From Dactylonectria macrodidyma (lineage: Eukaryota; Ascomycota; Sordariomycetes; Hypocreales; Nectriaceae), in the NCBI GenBank assembly GCA_020744425.1, contig JAGMUV010000021.1, forward strand, positions 186,001-250,000: DNA of 64,000 nt, in the 5' to 3' direction. Made by a program: the position numbers and the translations under genes. A model generated the notes under the pieces. That model saw only the letters and a list, made by a program, of their open reading frames with translations. It was not told where the DNA came from and ran no database searches. Shown one piece after another: positions 19,626 to 30,220 of the stretch (positions are counted from its first letter, which is position 1; each line of letters starts with the position of its first letter).

Positions 19626-20869
19626 TCATTTCGCGCACAAGGCCTTCGGGAGCGAGGTCTTGCAAGAATTGCACTTGAAGTTGTTGTTCTTGCTGGTCGT
19701 GTTGAAAAAGACATCTAAGTAGTTATCCCGGAAAGTATTCTGGAGGAAGATGTTGTCCGAAGCTACAGACTTGCGCTTAAGAGTCAGGCAAGTCAGGCCG
19801 AATATGGGACTGGTGGGGAGGCATTCCTCGTCAATGACTACTAGGCCCGTGCCCTTGTTCTTCTGTCCTTCAACAAGGTTGTCGCTAACTTTAGAACGGA
19901 CAGCGCCGTCAATAGCGATACCCCAAGCGATCTGGCAGGCAGGGTTACTCGGGCCGACGTGATTATGACGGATTTTGGCGCCGGTAACGTCGGGATCGAC
20001 AAAGATGCCAAAGCAGGACTGCGAGACCTTATTGTGGTGCACGTCTGCGCCATTTGTCTGGACGCAGAGACCGACGCCATAGTCGGTGACCTCGTTATTC
20101 TTGATCTGGACATCAGAGAAGTTATCCATGCAGATAGCGATCCCCAGAACATCTAGGCCCGTGTGTGAGACCTTGTTGCCCTCGACTAACGTCTTAGTCG
20201 AGCCAGCCGTGAGAGTACCATACTTGGCACCATCGGTGAGCTTGTTCTTGCTGATGCGGGTATTCTTAGCACCAAGGATAGCAATGTTAGTGCCAGAGAA
20301 ATTGCGGACCTCGAAGCCGGTGATGGAAACGTCTTCGACGGGCCTCTCCACTGACAGAACCTTGCGGTGCTCGATGACAAACTTGTCCAGCTTGATGCCC
20401 TTCCCTTGCACACAGATGCCAGCCTCCGTCTGGGGACCACTAAGGCCCGAGCACATGTTCTTGACAGCCTTTTTGGCAGGAACTAGGACGGCGCCCTTGC
20501 CGATGAGCTCGATGCCATCTTTAGAGATGGTGAGCTGCTCGGCGTATCTACCGGCAGTAACGACGATTTTATCACCATAAGAGGCCTTGTTGATAGCGTG
20601 CTGGATACTCTCGTGGGCGCGGACGTAGATGGTTTGACGGTGGCCGTAGTGTTCGCCATTTCCATAGTCGGGGGTATAGTAGTCCTTGTAGTTACAGCAA
20701 AGTTTATCCTTATACCGGCACTTGGCCTTATCCCGGGCTGCGGAAGTTAGTATGATGGCTTAAACGGGTTACCGGAATACAGACCTTCTAGCTTTTCTTC
20801 ATCAGAGAGAGGTGAAGCGGTAACGCTGCCGACGAGGAAGAGCCCCGCAAGGGTGGATGCGAACTTCAT
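19626..20869 (-). CDS. Secreted right-handed parallel beta-helix protein
   Basis: Two exons, 20869-20785 and 20737-19626, give 398 residues. The intron 20738-20784 (GTCTGT...TACTAAC...CAG) has a textbook branch site and preserves the frame. The N-terminus MKFASTLAGLFLVGSVTA is a clear signal peptide. After a short Cys-containing region comes SIQHAINKASYGDKIVVTAG, the typical first turn of pectin-lyase-fold/NosD-like proteins, then repeated beta-helix coils (ISKNKLTDGAKYGTL, IKNNEVTDYGVGLCV, SKVSDNLVEGQKNKG). Likely extracellular, possibly polysaccharide-related; no catalytic residues of a named lyase family were identified, so substrate is unknown. It appears intact. Confidence 0.85.
20738..20784 (-). 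other. Intron of the beta-helix gene
   Basis: 47 nt, GTCTGT donor, TACTAAC branch, CAG acceptor, phase 1. An internal alternative donor (GTAACC) would leave about 34 nt, too short. Confidence 0.75.
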
Positions 20870-21340
20870 GATGGTCAGTCAATGGGTAGAAGCGAGTGTG
20901 TATTCTCAAGGGCGGATCAGACACGGTACCCGCACGATGAAACCGCTTAAGTCCAAGAGGGGGATTATATAGTTACAACGTCTTTGGCTGCCCGTCAAAG
21001 TCACCCAGCTAACCTGGAGCCCTGCAGGGAGGCCCGGGGGGCCGAGACTTACCAACGCTAACCCAAGCTGCTAAGCTCCAAACTCGCTGCTTCCCTCGAA
21101 CCAACAACCCGAGGTCGATCGTTGCCAGCAGATTAAAGCCCTAGCGTCGTATCCCGTCCTAACGGCCTAGATGTGGTGTGCGGGCGTGGATGGTCAGGGG
21201 CGAGCAACAAGACATCATGAAGTCATGTTGACGAAGGACAGTAGCGAACAAGCCTCTTTCGGCCATCGAGGACGTTGATTCGTGCTCCCGGGGTTGGGGG
21301 CCAGATTCCGGGATGGGCTCAAACTCGAGGTTGCCCCTAT

Positions 21341-21594
21341 CCCTTTGAGTGCCGTAAGGGCACACTTACGCTAGTAGTATGGATTTTAACCAAACAGAGA
21401 GTGAGGAAAATGCAGTACTTAAGTACCTACCTATTCTCTATGATGCCAGAAGTCGCGGCTACTTAGGGATCTACATCGCAGTACTTAGCACCTTAAGCAA
21501 TCATATAGAGAATTTAAGTCAACCTGCGTACTGCTGATCTCCCGGAGTACTGTGGGTATCAATGGTGAAATGTGCCCTTACGGCACTCAAAGGG
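21341..21594. mobile_element. 254-bp MITE with 24-bp TIRs
   Basis: Left CCCTTTGAGTGCCGTAAGGG(CACA) and right its exact reverse complement (21571-21594). Non-coding interior shared in part with 3315-3519 and 4490-4604. A target duplication is not obvious. Flanking 20870-21340 and 21595-22560 hold no recognisable gene. Confidence 0.75.
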
Positions 21595-22560
21595 ACAACC
21601 GCACAACCCCGGCTTCCCTTGTAGCGATGTTGATGAATTCACATGCTGAATCTTTCCGGCATCTGGCCCCAGTTAGGGTTGAGTGTTATTTTGGCACAGG
21701 CGCCATGGCTGAGGAAGCTCGGGGCTAGACTCACCGGTACCCACAATGCAGAACTTGAAGGGATCATAGGACAACATGTTATCAGCTGATACAATGACAC
21801 TGTAACGGTTGTGCTAGACCGCTGTACCAGGGGGCAAAAGATTGGTTAATAATCGCTGTAGTGACGATCATCCGGGCACATTACTGCACTATAGGGCCCC
21901 TATCGCTGTTCGGTGAACCAAGCCGTAACATACACGTAGAGATGAAGTAAGACATAAAGGGCTTATTGGCTTCAGTTTTGTTATCAATTCAACGTGAAAC
22001 TATAAGACATAGGAGTCGAAGGCAAGGGCAACCTCCCTTCAGTGCAGCAAATTAGGTTGTGTAAATGAGGGGAAGCCTAGGGGATAGAGGGCGTCGAGAG
22101 GCATAAAATTTGTTTGATTGGTCAGCCAATGCAAAGATCAAAGAGGAGTAACGGAAACGGAGCAAATGATTCTTAGCGGGACATGCTACAACATGATGTT
22201 ATTGCGTTTTAGCTACACTCGGGCCTAATTGACAATCATTCCCTCTTCCCGATACCCGGCAGCGACCATCCGAGATAGGGTTGTAGCCACCAGCCGATAG
22301 CCAATTCATGCGCGCCACGTCACTTCGATAACTTGTCACTAGATTGGCTTTAGCTATTGATGGCGTCTCGTATTAATTAACCGCTCCTCGACTTCCTCCG
22401 CCTTTCCTAAAGCCTACGTATACTTCACCTCACAATTACGTCATGAACTCAAAGCGTAGGATACCACTTTGCAAAATGCTAACTTCATATTGTCATCACG
22501 AGGAGTGTAATGGTCGGGTCTAACCTAAGGATATAGGGTAAGTCCGGACGGGAGGTGTAT

Positions 22561-22622
22561 GATCTAGTGGATCAGGACGTCATAGTAAGCAATGTAAGTC
22601 ACAGTCTGTTAATAGTAGAATA
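22561..22622. repeat. Dispersed repeat, copy 1
   Basis: Segment around GTGGATCAGGACGTC and AGTAAGCAAT is repeated with few changes at 53598-53659. It may be the end of an LTR or other element. The TIR at 22623 begins exactly where the similarity ends. Confidence 0.55.
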
Positions 22623-22666
22623 ACGTACATGATAAGCGAGCGCCGCATCCAAGTGAGCGCCGCACT
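22623..22666. mobile_element. Single TIR of the ACGTACATGATAAGCG family
   Basis: Begins ACGTACATGATAAGCGAGCG after TA and contains the doubled GAGCGCCGCA motif like 8147-8571. AT-rich sequence follows to about 22830, but the opposite end is not found. Confidence 0.6.
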
Positions 22667-23024
22667 AGAAATTTCTTAGTGTTTACACCTTAAGCTAAAA
22701 TAATTTTCTAAAATTTAAAAAAGATCCAAACTAGTTAAAATTTTAGAATAAGCTTTGATATATAAGGAATATTAACTATAACTTTTTCTAGATTTTTTAA
22801 AAAAAAGTTTATAAGGTTATTGTAAGGTGACTATTGCGACAGTGGTGGCTGCAGCCTAGGGCTAGGGCCCTAGATAGAGGTCCACAGTAGTTATGTAGTT
22901 CACGCGCTGGGCACTCGAGGAATGCTCGGCAAGTGAACGCTTTGGAATACAGCGATACCTACCCTCAAGACTCTTGTCAGCACCCTGGTGAATCTAACCT
23001 TACACTAACCTTTACTTCAGTAGC

Positions 23025-23208
23025 TGATGCGAATAGGGTCGCTAGTCACGTAAGTGAGGGTATCATGTAGATGTGTAAAGAAGGTTGATTTCCTATCTCA
23101 CAGTTGTGGGCACGGGACCATAAGGGTCCCGGTCCACGTGACTGAGGGAGGCCTGATGCCTCAGGCCGGACCCCGAGCTTGAGGCTCGGGATCCGTCTTT
23201 CCGCATCA
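23025..23208 (-). repeat. 3' LTR of the gypsy element
   Basis: 184 bp, identical by eye to 30763-30946, with 7-bp inverted ends TGATGCG/CGCATCA. Confidence 0.9.
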
Positions 23209-23351
23209 TATCCCCGGCTTTGAAGGAGGTTATCACTGACCTCAGTGACTATAAGCCGGCGATGTCTCTCAACCTGTGATTTCCTTCCATTTCTTCCTTT
23301 CCTTAGCATCCACTATCAGGCATCAATTCGTTGATGCCATTTTCCGATCGT

Positions 23352-23763
23352 CAGGCTTTCTATCCATATTCCATACTCCATACAGGCCTGTATGGAATAT
23401 GGAATATGGAATGCACCTCGTATGGAAGCTTATTCCATACGTATGGAATACAAAAAATGACGTCATCTCTCACACTGCTACTATCGTAAAGAATCAGGTT
23501 TAGGAGCTCTGCAATTCAGTAATTATACAGTGGTTTACCTGCTGTCGGCTGCAGACAGAGCTGAGTTTGAAGTATGAAACAGCATAAACGAGGGGTTTGG
23601 GATCACTCTGAAACAGACTGCAGTAGCGGGGATAATATTTTCCGGAATAATCCATTATTCCATACGTATGGAATACGGACGGCCCGTATGGAATACGGAA
23701 TATGGAGTATGGAACATTCCATACTCCATCACTTATTCCATACGAGTATGGATAGAAAGCCTG
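23352..23763. mobile_element. hAT-type MITE, 412 bp, nested in the gypsy element
   Basis: Starts CAGGCTTTCTATCCATA and ends with the inverted copy. It is flanked by the 8-bp direct repeat CCGATCGT (23344-23351 and 23764-23771), the duplication length of hAT elements. The interior is made of palindromic units around ATTCCATACGTATGGAAT with no open frame. It lies 46 bp after the gag-pol stop codon, so coding capacity of the host element is untouched. Confidence 0.85.
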
Positions 23764-23809
23764 CCGATCGTTCAATCGCACAGTCGGTCGTACAGGGCCC
23801 AAATTGGGC

Positions 23810-26800
23810 TCATTTCTTTATTCTTCGTGAGGCTCGTCGCGGTCTCTCATCTTCGTCGAAAGCAGCTGGGTTAATTGCCTTGAAGTCGGCGATGACTTCC
23901 TTGTTGATGTGCTCAGTCCGGACCCAGCTATCGTGTTCCGGTCCCCATCCCTTCCATCGTACCCAGAAGCCCTCGAAAGGCGTGGCCTTCCTCCCGAGCC
24001 GACGGACCTCTCGTCGCAAGATCCGATCCACGATGTATTGGTTATCGTCTTCTTCCACAGGGCCCGGTTCCTCAGGGAGGAAGGCGTCGGCGTGGGCAGG
24101 CTGAAGATGTCGGCAGGATATCACGGGGTGGATCTTCCAAGCAGGCGGCAGCTCGAGCTCGGCTGCGAGGTCTCCGACCATTCGTTTGATCTCAAAGGGG
24201 CCGGTGCGTTGCTGGGATAGCTTCCTTGTCGGCTTCCCGGGGAGGTGGTATCCATCATGAAGTCGTAGATACACCTTGTCGCCAGCTTTAAGCTGAATAG
24301 GGCGGTGTTTCGCATCGTACCATCGCTTGGCCTTAGCGGCTGCGAAGTCCATCGCAAGCTGTGCCTCCTTCCGTATAGCCTCGCGGATGAAGGGCAGGTC
24401 GGCAGCTTCCTCATCGTCAGGCTGGAAGGACTCCAAGGGTCCGCGGAGGTTGATGCCGTAGATGAATTCGTGGGCAGAGGCACGGGTCCCAACGTTGTAG
24501 GCGCCATTGAGGTTCCATTGCAAGGCCGGAAGGATCCGGACCCAGTTGGCATCGGGGCTTTCCATACAGTGGAATCGTAACGCGATTTCAACGGTCTGAT
24601 TTCGTCGCTCAGAGAGGCCATCTGCCTGAGGGTGGTATGCCGTAGTCATCGCGAGCTTGGTGCCGAAGAGGCTCCAGAGAGTCTTCCAGAAGGGGGATGT
24701 GAATTTAGAGTCACGGTCTGAGATAATGACCTTTGGCATGCCCCAGTCAGATAACATGAGCTGTCGGGCGAAGACTGTAGCCCAGTTGGCTGCGGAATAG
24801 GTCGAGTGCCCTGGAACAAGAAGACATCGCTTACTCGCCGCACAGGTGACTGTCATGAGGGTATCGAAGGTTTCAAAGCCCTCGAGGGCCCATGGGGAAT
24901 TCGCTGATGACATAGGCGGCAGGCTGACGACGAAGTCGATTGCAATCGTATGCATGGGGTGCTTTGGAGGCCGGATAGCCTGATAGTTGCCGATACGAGG
25001 CTGCCTATCCGTCTGCCCCAAGCAGCAGGTCTGACAGTTGCGAATGTGCTTCCGGATAGCATAAGTAAGGTTATGAATACAGAGGCCGGAGAGCTCCCTG
25101 GTCATTCTCTCAACTCCAAAGTGATGCTGGTTATTGTGAGCTATCCGGAGGATCTCATCCTTTAAGCTATGCGGCACACAGAGGCGGGTGTGGTCATCAA
25201 CGCCCTGGTGATAAAGCAGTCCGTCTCGAAGGGCAAAGGGCACCCCGGGCTTGAAGGTGTTTATGGCGTCCTCGCCAGCCAGCTGGGCTGCTGATGTAAA
25301 GTCTTTGCCCAGAATCATTGCAACAATCTTTGAGAACTTCGCATCAGTCACATAGCCCTGCTGAAATCGGGTCTTCGTCTCTTCTGCCATCAGAGCTTCC
25401 GAGACCATCAGCACATCGTCGAGGGCTGTGTAATCGGGTCGCAGGCGGTGAGGGTTGACATCGGTCTCGGGGGCTGTGAGGCGGCTCAGGGCGTCGGGGA
25501 TGAAGTTCTTCTTGCCCGGCAGGTGGAAGACTTTGAGGTCATATTCAGAGAGGTAGATAGAGGCAACGACTAGCCTTCGGTTCGCTCGGTCGGTGCTCGA
25601 GGTCTCGAGGGAGGTCTTTTCAACAACCTGCTTAGTAGCCGAATGGTCTGTCAGCACAACTGTAGGCAGCTTCATGGATTGGAGGGATGTGCGCAGCCTT
25701 TTCACAGCCCACACAAGACAGGCCACTTCAAGCTCCGTCGGTCCGTAGCGCTGCTCTGCCGATGTGAGCATACGGCTAAGAAAGCAGATAGGGCGTACAG
25801 CTGCAGCTGAGATATGTGTGCCTGGCTCCCAGATGTAGTCATCGCGAAGGTGGAATAAGACGGCTCCAAATCCCCTCTCGTGGCTTGCGTCAACCTGCAG
25901 AAAAAGCTCCTTCTGGGGGTCTAGATGGCACAGCATCCGGCCAGAGGCGATCTCTTCCTGTAGGGCCATAAAGGCGATTTTCTCATTCTGCGATGGTTCG
26001 TAGTGAGTTATGCGGGTATAGGCTCTGCGGCGATTAGGGTTTCCATCCACAACCTTGCCTTTCTCTCGGCCATCAGCCAGAAGGGCAACCTTCCGTTTCT
26101 GCAGTGGCTCGATGAGTTGTGCGTAGTACGGAATGAGATGTCTGATATATCCCGTAGCGCCGATGTATTGCTCCAGGCCTGCCAGCTGACAGGGGAATTC
26201 AAGCTGGGCAAAAGCGGCTATCCGCTCCTCTGTTGTACTCAGCCCAAAAGCATCAACACGGAAGCCGAGAAGCTGGGCACTGGGGTATCCGATCCAACTC
26301 TTCTTCGGGGAAATTGTCAGGTTCTGAGCTTGGAAGAGACTGAACAGAGTTCTCAGGTGCTTCAGGTGCTGCTCTGCGGTCTCTGAGAAGATCACGATGT
26401 CATCGATGAAGGCGCGGCTGTAGCTTTTATAAGGACGGAGCAACTTATCCATATACCGTTGCACGTAGGCAGGGGAGTTGCGAAAGCCCATCGGGGCCAC
26501 AGTTGACCTTTCCAAGCCCCGATGGCTCGTCATCGTAAAGCGGTCCCGATGTTCGAGCTTCACACCGAACTGGAAGAAGAAGGATGAGGCATCGATAGCT
26601 GTAATATATCGGGCGCCACGGAGGGCTTGGATGATGTCTTCCTGGCGAGGCAGCGGGTAGTTGTCAGGGACCGTGATTTTGTTGAGAGCTCTGAGATCAA
26701 CGACCAGACGGCCTTTGGGCTCGCCCTTGACCGTACGCCAGACCACGAAGATAGGAGCTGTAAAGGGCGTAGGTCCCTTGGCCCATTCGAGGCGGCCTTG

Positions 26801-29800
26801 CTGATGTAAGAGGTCAAACTGTCTGTCGATGAATTCACGATCCTTGAGGCCGCTTGGATAGGGTCTCTGAGATATACGATGCTCATGCCAGTTATCGATC
26901 AGAGGGACTTGAAGCTCCTCGCCGACGGGGACCTTGACGAGGCCTGTGTCAGTCCAGAGCTGGGCGTGCTGGGTGACCAGCCGGGCGGCTGCGGCTGCAA
27001 AGGCAGGATCTTGGGCATAGATATGGATGCCTTCGTCTGTGAGGATCTCGGGCAGGTTTGGTGTCTTTTGTACGTGTGTTTGGTAGGGAACTCGTGAGGT
27101 CTCGGGCGGAGATTCGGCCGGGGCCTCAGGCGGTGAGGGCTTGCTCGAGGGATCGTCATCGTGAGCGAGGAGAGCGGTAACGGCGGAGGCAGCCTTGCGG
27201 CGTTGCTTCCAAGGAAGGTTAGCTTTCTGCTGGTCTTCAAAGATGGCATCACTTAGCGAAGCTGCGATCTGGGCTTCTTGGGGAGTCCAGTCGATCCCGT
27301 AAGATCCGGAGGCAACAGCCTCGACTTCTCTCGTGAGGTTGAATTCCTGAGCTATCAAGGGCAGGGGTGAAGAGGCTATATCGCTGATTTGGCTGGGGGT
27401 AGTGTTTATGGTGTGGACTGCTGAAGAAGCTGCTGAGGGATCCGTGAGAGCTGTCAAAGCTGGGGCTGCTGCCATTGTCAGGGCTGTAAGAGCTGCAGTC
27501 CAGGTCGATGTAAAATAGCTCTCGTCGTCACACTCAAGGATACTTCCGATTTTCTGCTTCCTGTGGAGCTTGATGTCTTTCTTCGTGTTATTTACGAAGA
27601 TCACAGCAGGCGGAGCCTTATGATCAACCATAGCATGCATTGCCGATGGAGCCAAGGCGTGGAAGGCAAAGCTGCGATCTTTCGGAAGCTCCTTCCAGGT
27701 TGCTGCGACAGCTAGGGTTCGTCCTGCGGGTATGACGGTAGCTCTGAGGGCGCTGACGCGGCGGTTGACATATCTTCGTGGGCGAGAGATATCGAAAGGG
27801 ATGTAGAAGTCATCGAGAACGCCGCACTGGATCCGTCTCTCTGTGATAAGGATGTCGCATTTGTAAGGGTCAAGGAAGCCGTTGCCGAGCAGGGCAACTG
27901 CCTCCAGCTTATCCTGAACCCAGGCGGATGTAGTGAACTTGGCAGTGCCGGCTTTCGTGCCGTCGGCGTGAAGGCCTTCCAGATAGAAGGTAAAAGTAGC
28001 CCACTCGTCTGTACGCTTCCAGCCGCTGACGCCTTTGATGATGACGGGGTCTCTCTTCTCTATGCTGTGCTCGAGGGTCTGAAGCCAGGTGCGGTCGATC
28101 ACAGGTCGGCCACAGCCCGAGTCACCGCAGATTTCCACCGAGTGAGAGTCAGTTGCCCGAGCCTTAGCCTTCAAGCGTAGGTGGGTGTAGTCATCGCTTT
28201 GACCGCAAGGCTGAGGCTCTAAGAGAGTTTCTGGAGCAGTCTGAGCTGCATAGGTCGGCGCAGTCGAGATCAGGGCTGCCTTCATCACATTCAAGTTTCT
28301 GTCACAGGTCTCGATGTGTCGGAAGAGGCAGTTACGGCTCGGGAAGGTCTCTTTACAGTGCTTACATCGTGAGGGTTTTGCTGGGCAGTGAGGTTCGTCT
28401 CCAGCTGCCTGTTGGAGGGAAATACAGCAGTTGGCGAGGTTATGTTCTTCCAAAACCATTTCAGAAGGGAAAGAGCGTTGACAGGTCGTGCAGGTGAAGT
28501 CAGGATCGGCAGGAAGGTCGGCAATTGACTTCGTCATAGCCGCAACGTAGGCCTGTTGTGATCTCACTGAGAAGACTGAAGTGTCTGACAGAGCAGCCTC
28601 ATCTTCGTCGTCAGCATCAGAGGAAATAGAGCTCTGAGCAGGCTCAGTCCCAGACTCAGCCTCAGCTACCTGGTATTTCTTCTCGAAGGTAACCTTCTTC
28701 ATGTGGCTGTCCCTTCGGTCGCGGTCGCGGTAGCTGCCTCGGGGTTTGTCACGGTGGCGGTCGTCGTCGCCGTTGCCTTGTATTCTGCGGTCTTCTCGGA
28801 AGGGGCGGTTGCGATCATCCTGTCGGTCATCACGGTCACGATTGCTGTAGCGGTCTCGAGGTCGGTCCTCGTACCGGTCGCGGTTGCGATCGCGATTCTG
28901 ACCGCCGGTGTGATCACGGTCTCGGCGGCCGGGAAAGCGGTCATCCCGACGCCCTCGTCGTCGTCGGGCCAGCTCTGTGACGATCGGCCGGAGGTCTTCA
29001 CATTCGCGGATGAAGTCAGACAGCTTATCCTCAGACCTGGGCGTCTTAAGGAGGCGGGAGATCTCATAGTCGATCTGTGGGTAGATAGCTTGAATGATGA
29101 GTCGGTCCTCCATTATGCCCAGCTGCTTGGCATACGCCGCCTTGCGTTGGACCCACTGGGTAAGGCTGACGTCTTCGTCAACGAGGCTGAAGGTGTATCT
29201 TCCGGTGTGAAGGTCGGCTGTGATTTCAGCGTCAGGACGTTTGAAGCGGGCTGTAAGTTTCCCACAGAACTTGCGGATAGGGGCATCGAGGAGCCGATTG
29301 CGCTGGTCCGCACTAAGCTCGCCCATAAACCATCCCTGGGCTCCGCCTCCGAGCATCGAGACATAATAGTCTTGAAGAGAGTCCTCGCCATAACGCTCGA
29401 AGACTCGAAGGTGCTCACAGAAGAGATACACGTCAGTGTAAATTTGCTTGCCTTGGCTGACGATCAGGCCGGTCTTCCTGGGGTCTTTGTGATCCGGGTC
29501 GAAGGTGCCGATGGCCTCCTTCTTAACCCTCTTCTGAGAGTCGTTTGCCGCTATTGTAGAGACGTAGGATCGCTCTCGTCGGGCCCGGTGAAGGGCACCA
29601 GCAATTATATCCTTATCACTTGAAGAGTGGTCGGAGGGCGGGGTCTGAGGAGGTACAGAGCGTCGCTGGCTTCCTCGTGGAGGCCGTAGGTCAGATCTCA
29701 GGGCAGTCTCACGGGCGCGAACCGGGCTCCACGGATCAGGTGGCTCTGGGATGTCATCTTCAGGTTCCGAGGGCCTTCTCACAGTAATGAGCTTAGCGCT

Positions 29801-30220
29801 GGTGGACTCATCAGGGGCGTTAAAGTCAAACTGCTTCACAATAGCCTTACGCCACCAGCCAAGGTAGTCAAGGTCAGCAGCTTCCGCACGAGGCAGCCCG
29901 AGGAGGTCTTGTGCGTGGCTGTCACGGGCAGCAAGTCTTGACACGAACTGTTGCAGACCGTAGACGACGTCGCTATCCCAAAGGGTCAGAGTTTCGAGGA
30001 CTTCTCGAGTAGGGGTTTCGCTGAGAAGACGAGCATAACGAAGGCCCCATCCGAGGGCCTTGACATTGCCGGGATGCTTGAGCCAGTCGGTCATACTAGC
30101 TTTATCAAGATTCTCGATGTCTTGTGGGGAGGTTGAGAAGCGCTTTCGTTGCGTTTCTCGAGGAGGGGGGATGACAACAGACCCATCATCACTGCTGTGG
30201 TCGCCGTGTGATCGAGCCAT
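23810..30220 (-). CDS. Gag-Pol polyprotein of the gypsy chromovirus
   Basis: A 2136-residue uninterrupted frame. Order seen: N-terminal gag (capsid-like helices about 255-340); an Arg/Asp-rich low-complexity stretch (about 410-510); two C2HC fingers (CTTC...H...C near 573 and CKHC...H...C near 617) in place of a CCHC knuckle; aspartic protease motif CGDSGCG near 698; reverse transcriptase with GRLVVDLRALNK (about 1165), AIDASSFFFQF and FIDDI (about 1272); RNase H with LQVDAS (about 1440), an ELEVACLVWAVK Glu and VVLTDHS; integrase with HHCC zinc module (HHFGVERM...CQTC, about 1697-1730) and DDE core (IDFVV, ISDRDSKF, LSERRNQ); C-terminal chromodomain (FEGFWVRWKGWGPEHDSW, about 2060-2115). All catalytic residues expected are present. 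Gag and Pol are fused without a frameshift or stop. Confidence 0.93.
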   Translation of the reverse strand: MARSHGDHSSDDGSVVIPPPRETQRKRFSTSPQDIENLDKASMTDWLKHPGNVKALGWGLRYARLLSETPTREVLETLTLWDSDVVYGLQQFVSRLAARDSHAQDLLGLPRAEAADLDYLGWWRKAIVKQFDFNAPDESTSAKLITVRRPSEPEDDIPEPPDPWSPVRARETALRSDLRPPRGSQRRSVPPQTPPSDHSSSDKDIIAGALHRARRERSYVSTIAANDSQKRVKKEAIGTFDPDHKDPRKTGLIVSQGKQIYTDVYLFCEHLRVFERYGEDSLQDYYVSMLGGGAQGWFMGELSADQRNRLLDAPIRKFCGKLTARFKRPDAEITADLHTGRYTFSLVDEDVSLTQWVQRKAAYAKQLGIMEDRLIIQAIYPQIDYEISRLLKTPRSEDKLSDFIRECEDLRPIVTELARRRRGRRDDRFPGRRDRDHTGGQNRDRNRDRYEDRPRDRYSNRDRDDRQDDRNRPFREDRRIQGNGDDDRHRDKPRGSYRDRDRRDSHMKKVTFEKKYQVAEAESGTEPAQSSISSDADDEDEAALSDTSVFSVRSQQAYVAAMTKSIADLPADPDFTCTTCQRSFPSEMVLEEHNLANCCISLQQAAGDEPHCPAKPSRCKHCKETFPSRNCLFRHIETCDRNLNVMKAALISTAPTYAAQTAPETLLEPQPCGQSDDYTHLRLKAKARATDSHSVEICGDSGCGRPVIDRTWLQTLEHSIEKRDPVIIKGVSGWKRTDEWATFTFYLEGLHADGTKAGTAKFTTSAWVQDKLEAVALLGNGFLDPYKCDILITERRIQCGVLDDFYIPFDISRPRRYVNRRVSALRATVIPAGRTLAVAATWKELPKDRSFAFHALAPSAMHAMVDHKAPPAVIFVNNTKKDIKLHRKQKIGSILECDDESYFTSTWTAALTALTMAAAPALTALTDPSAASSAVHTINTTPSQISDIASSPLPLIAQEFNLTREVEAVASGSYGIDWTPQEAQIAASLSDAIFEDQQKANLPWKQRRKAASAVTALLAHDDDPSSKPSPPEAPAESPPETSRVPYQTHVQKTPNLPEILTDEGIHIYAQDPAFAAAAARLVTQHAQLWTDTGLVKVPVGEELQVPLIDNWHEHRISQRPYPSGLKDREFIDRQFDLLHQQGRLEWAKGPTPFTAPIFVVWRTVKGEPKGRLVVDLRALNKITVPDNYPLPRQEDIIQALRGARYITAIDASSFFFQFGVKLEHRDRFTMTSHRGLERSTVAPMGFRNSPAYVQRYMDKLLRPYKSYSRAFIDDIVIFSETAEQHLKHLRTLFSLFQAQNLTISPKKSWIGYPSAQLLGFRVDAFGLSTTEERIAAFAQLEFPCQLAGLEQYIGATGYIRHLIPYYAQLIEPLQKRKVALLADGREKGKVVDGNPNRRRAYTRITHYEPSQNEKIAFMALQEEIASGRMLCHLDPQKELFLQVDASHERGFGAVLFHLRDDYIWEPGTHISAAAVRPICFLSRMLTSAEQRYGPTELEVACLVWAVKRLRTSLQSMKLPTVVLTDHSATKQVVEKTSLETSSTDRANRRLVVASIYLSEYDLKVFHLPGKKNFIPDALSRLTAPETDVNPHRLRPDYTALDDVLMVSEALMAEETKTRFQQGYVTDAKFSKIVAMILGKDFTSAAQLAGEDAINTFKPGVPFALRDGLLYHQGVDDHTRLCVPHSLKDEILRIAHNNQHHFGVERMTRELSGLCIHNLTYAIRKHIRNCQTCCLGQTDRQPRIGNYQAIRPPKHPMHTIAIDFVVSLPPMSSANSPWALEGFETFDTLMTVTCAASKRCLLVPGHSTYSAANWATVFARQLMLSDWGMPKVIISDRDSKFTSPFWKTLWSLFGTKLAMTTAYHPQADGLSERRNQTVEIALRFHCMESPDANWVRILPALQWNLNGAYNVGTRASAHEFIYGINLRGPLESFQPDDEEAADLPFIREAIRKEAQLAMDFAAAKAKRWYDAKHRPIQLKAGDKVYLRLHDGYHLPGKPTRKLSQQRTGPFEIKRMVGDLAAELELPPAWKIHPVISCRHLQPAHADAFLPEEPGPVEEDDNQYIVDRILRREVRRLGRKATPFEGFWVRWKGWGPEHDSWVRTEHINKEVIADFKAINPAAFDEDERPRRASRRIKK

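Noticed and set aside
23028..23309. Small minus-strand protein in each LTR
   Set aside because: The same frame appears in both LTRs simply because the LTRs are identical; no protein features are evident.
28703..29623. 306-codon plus-strand frame within the gypsy element
   Set aside because: It is the antisense of the gag region; Val/Ala-rich content mirrors the Arg/Asp repeat tract.
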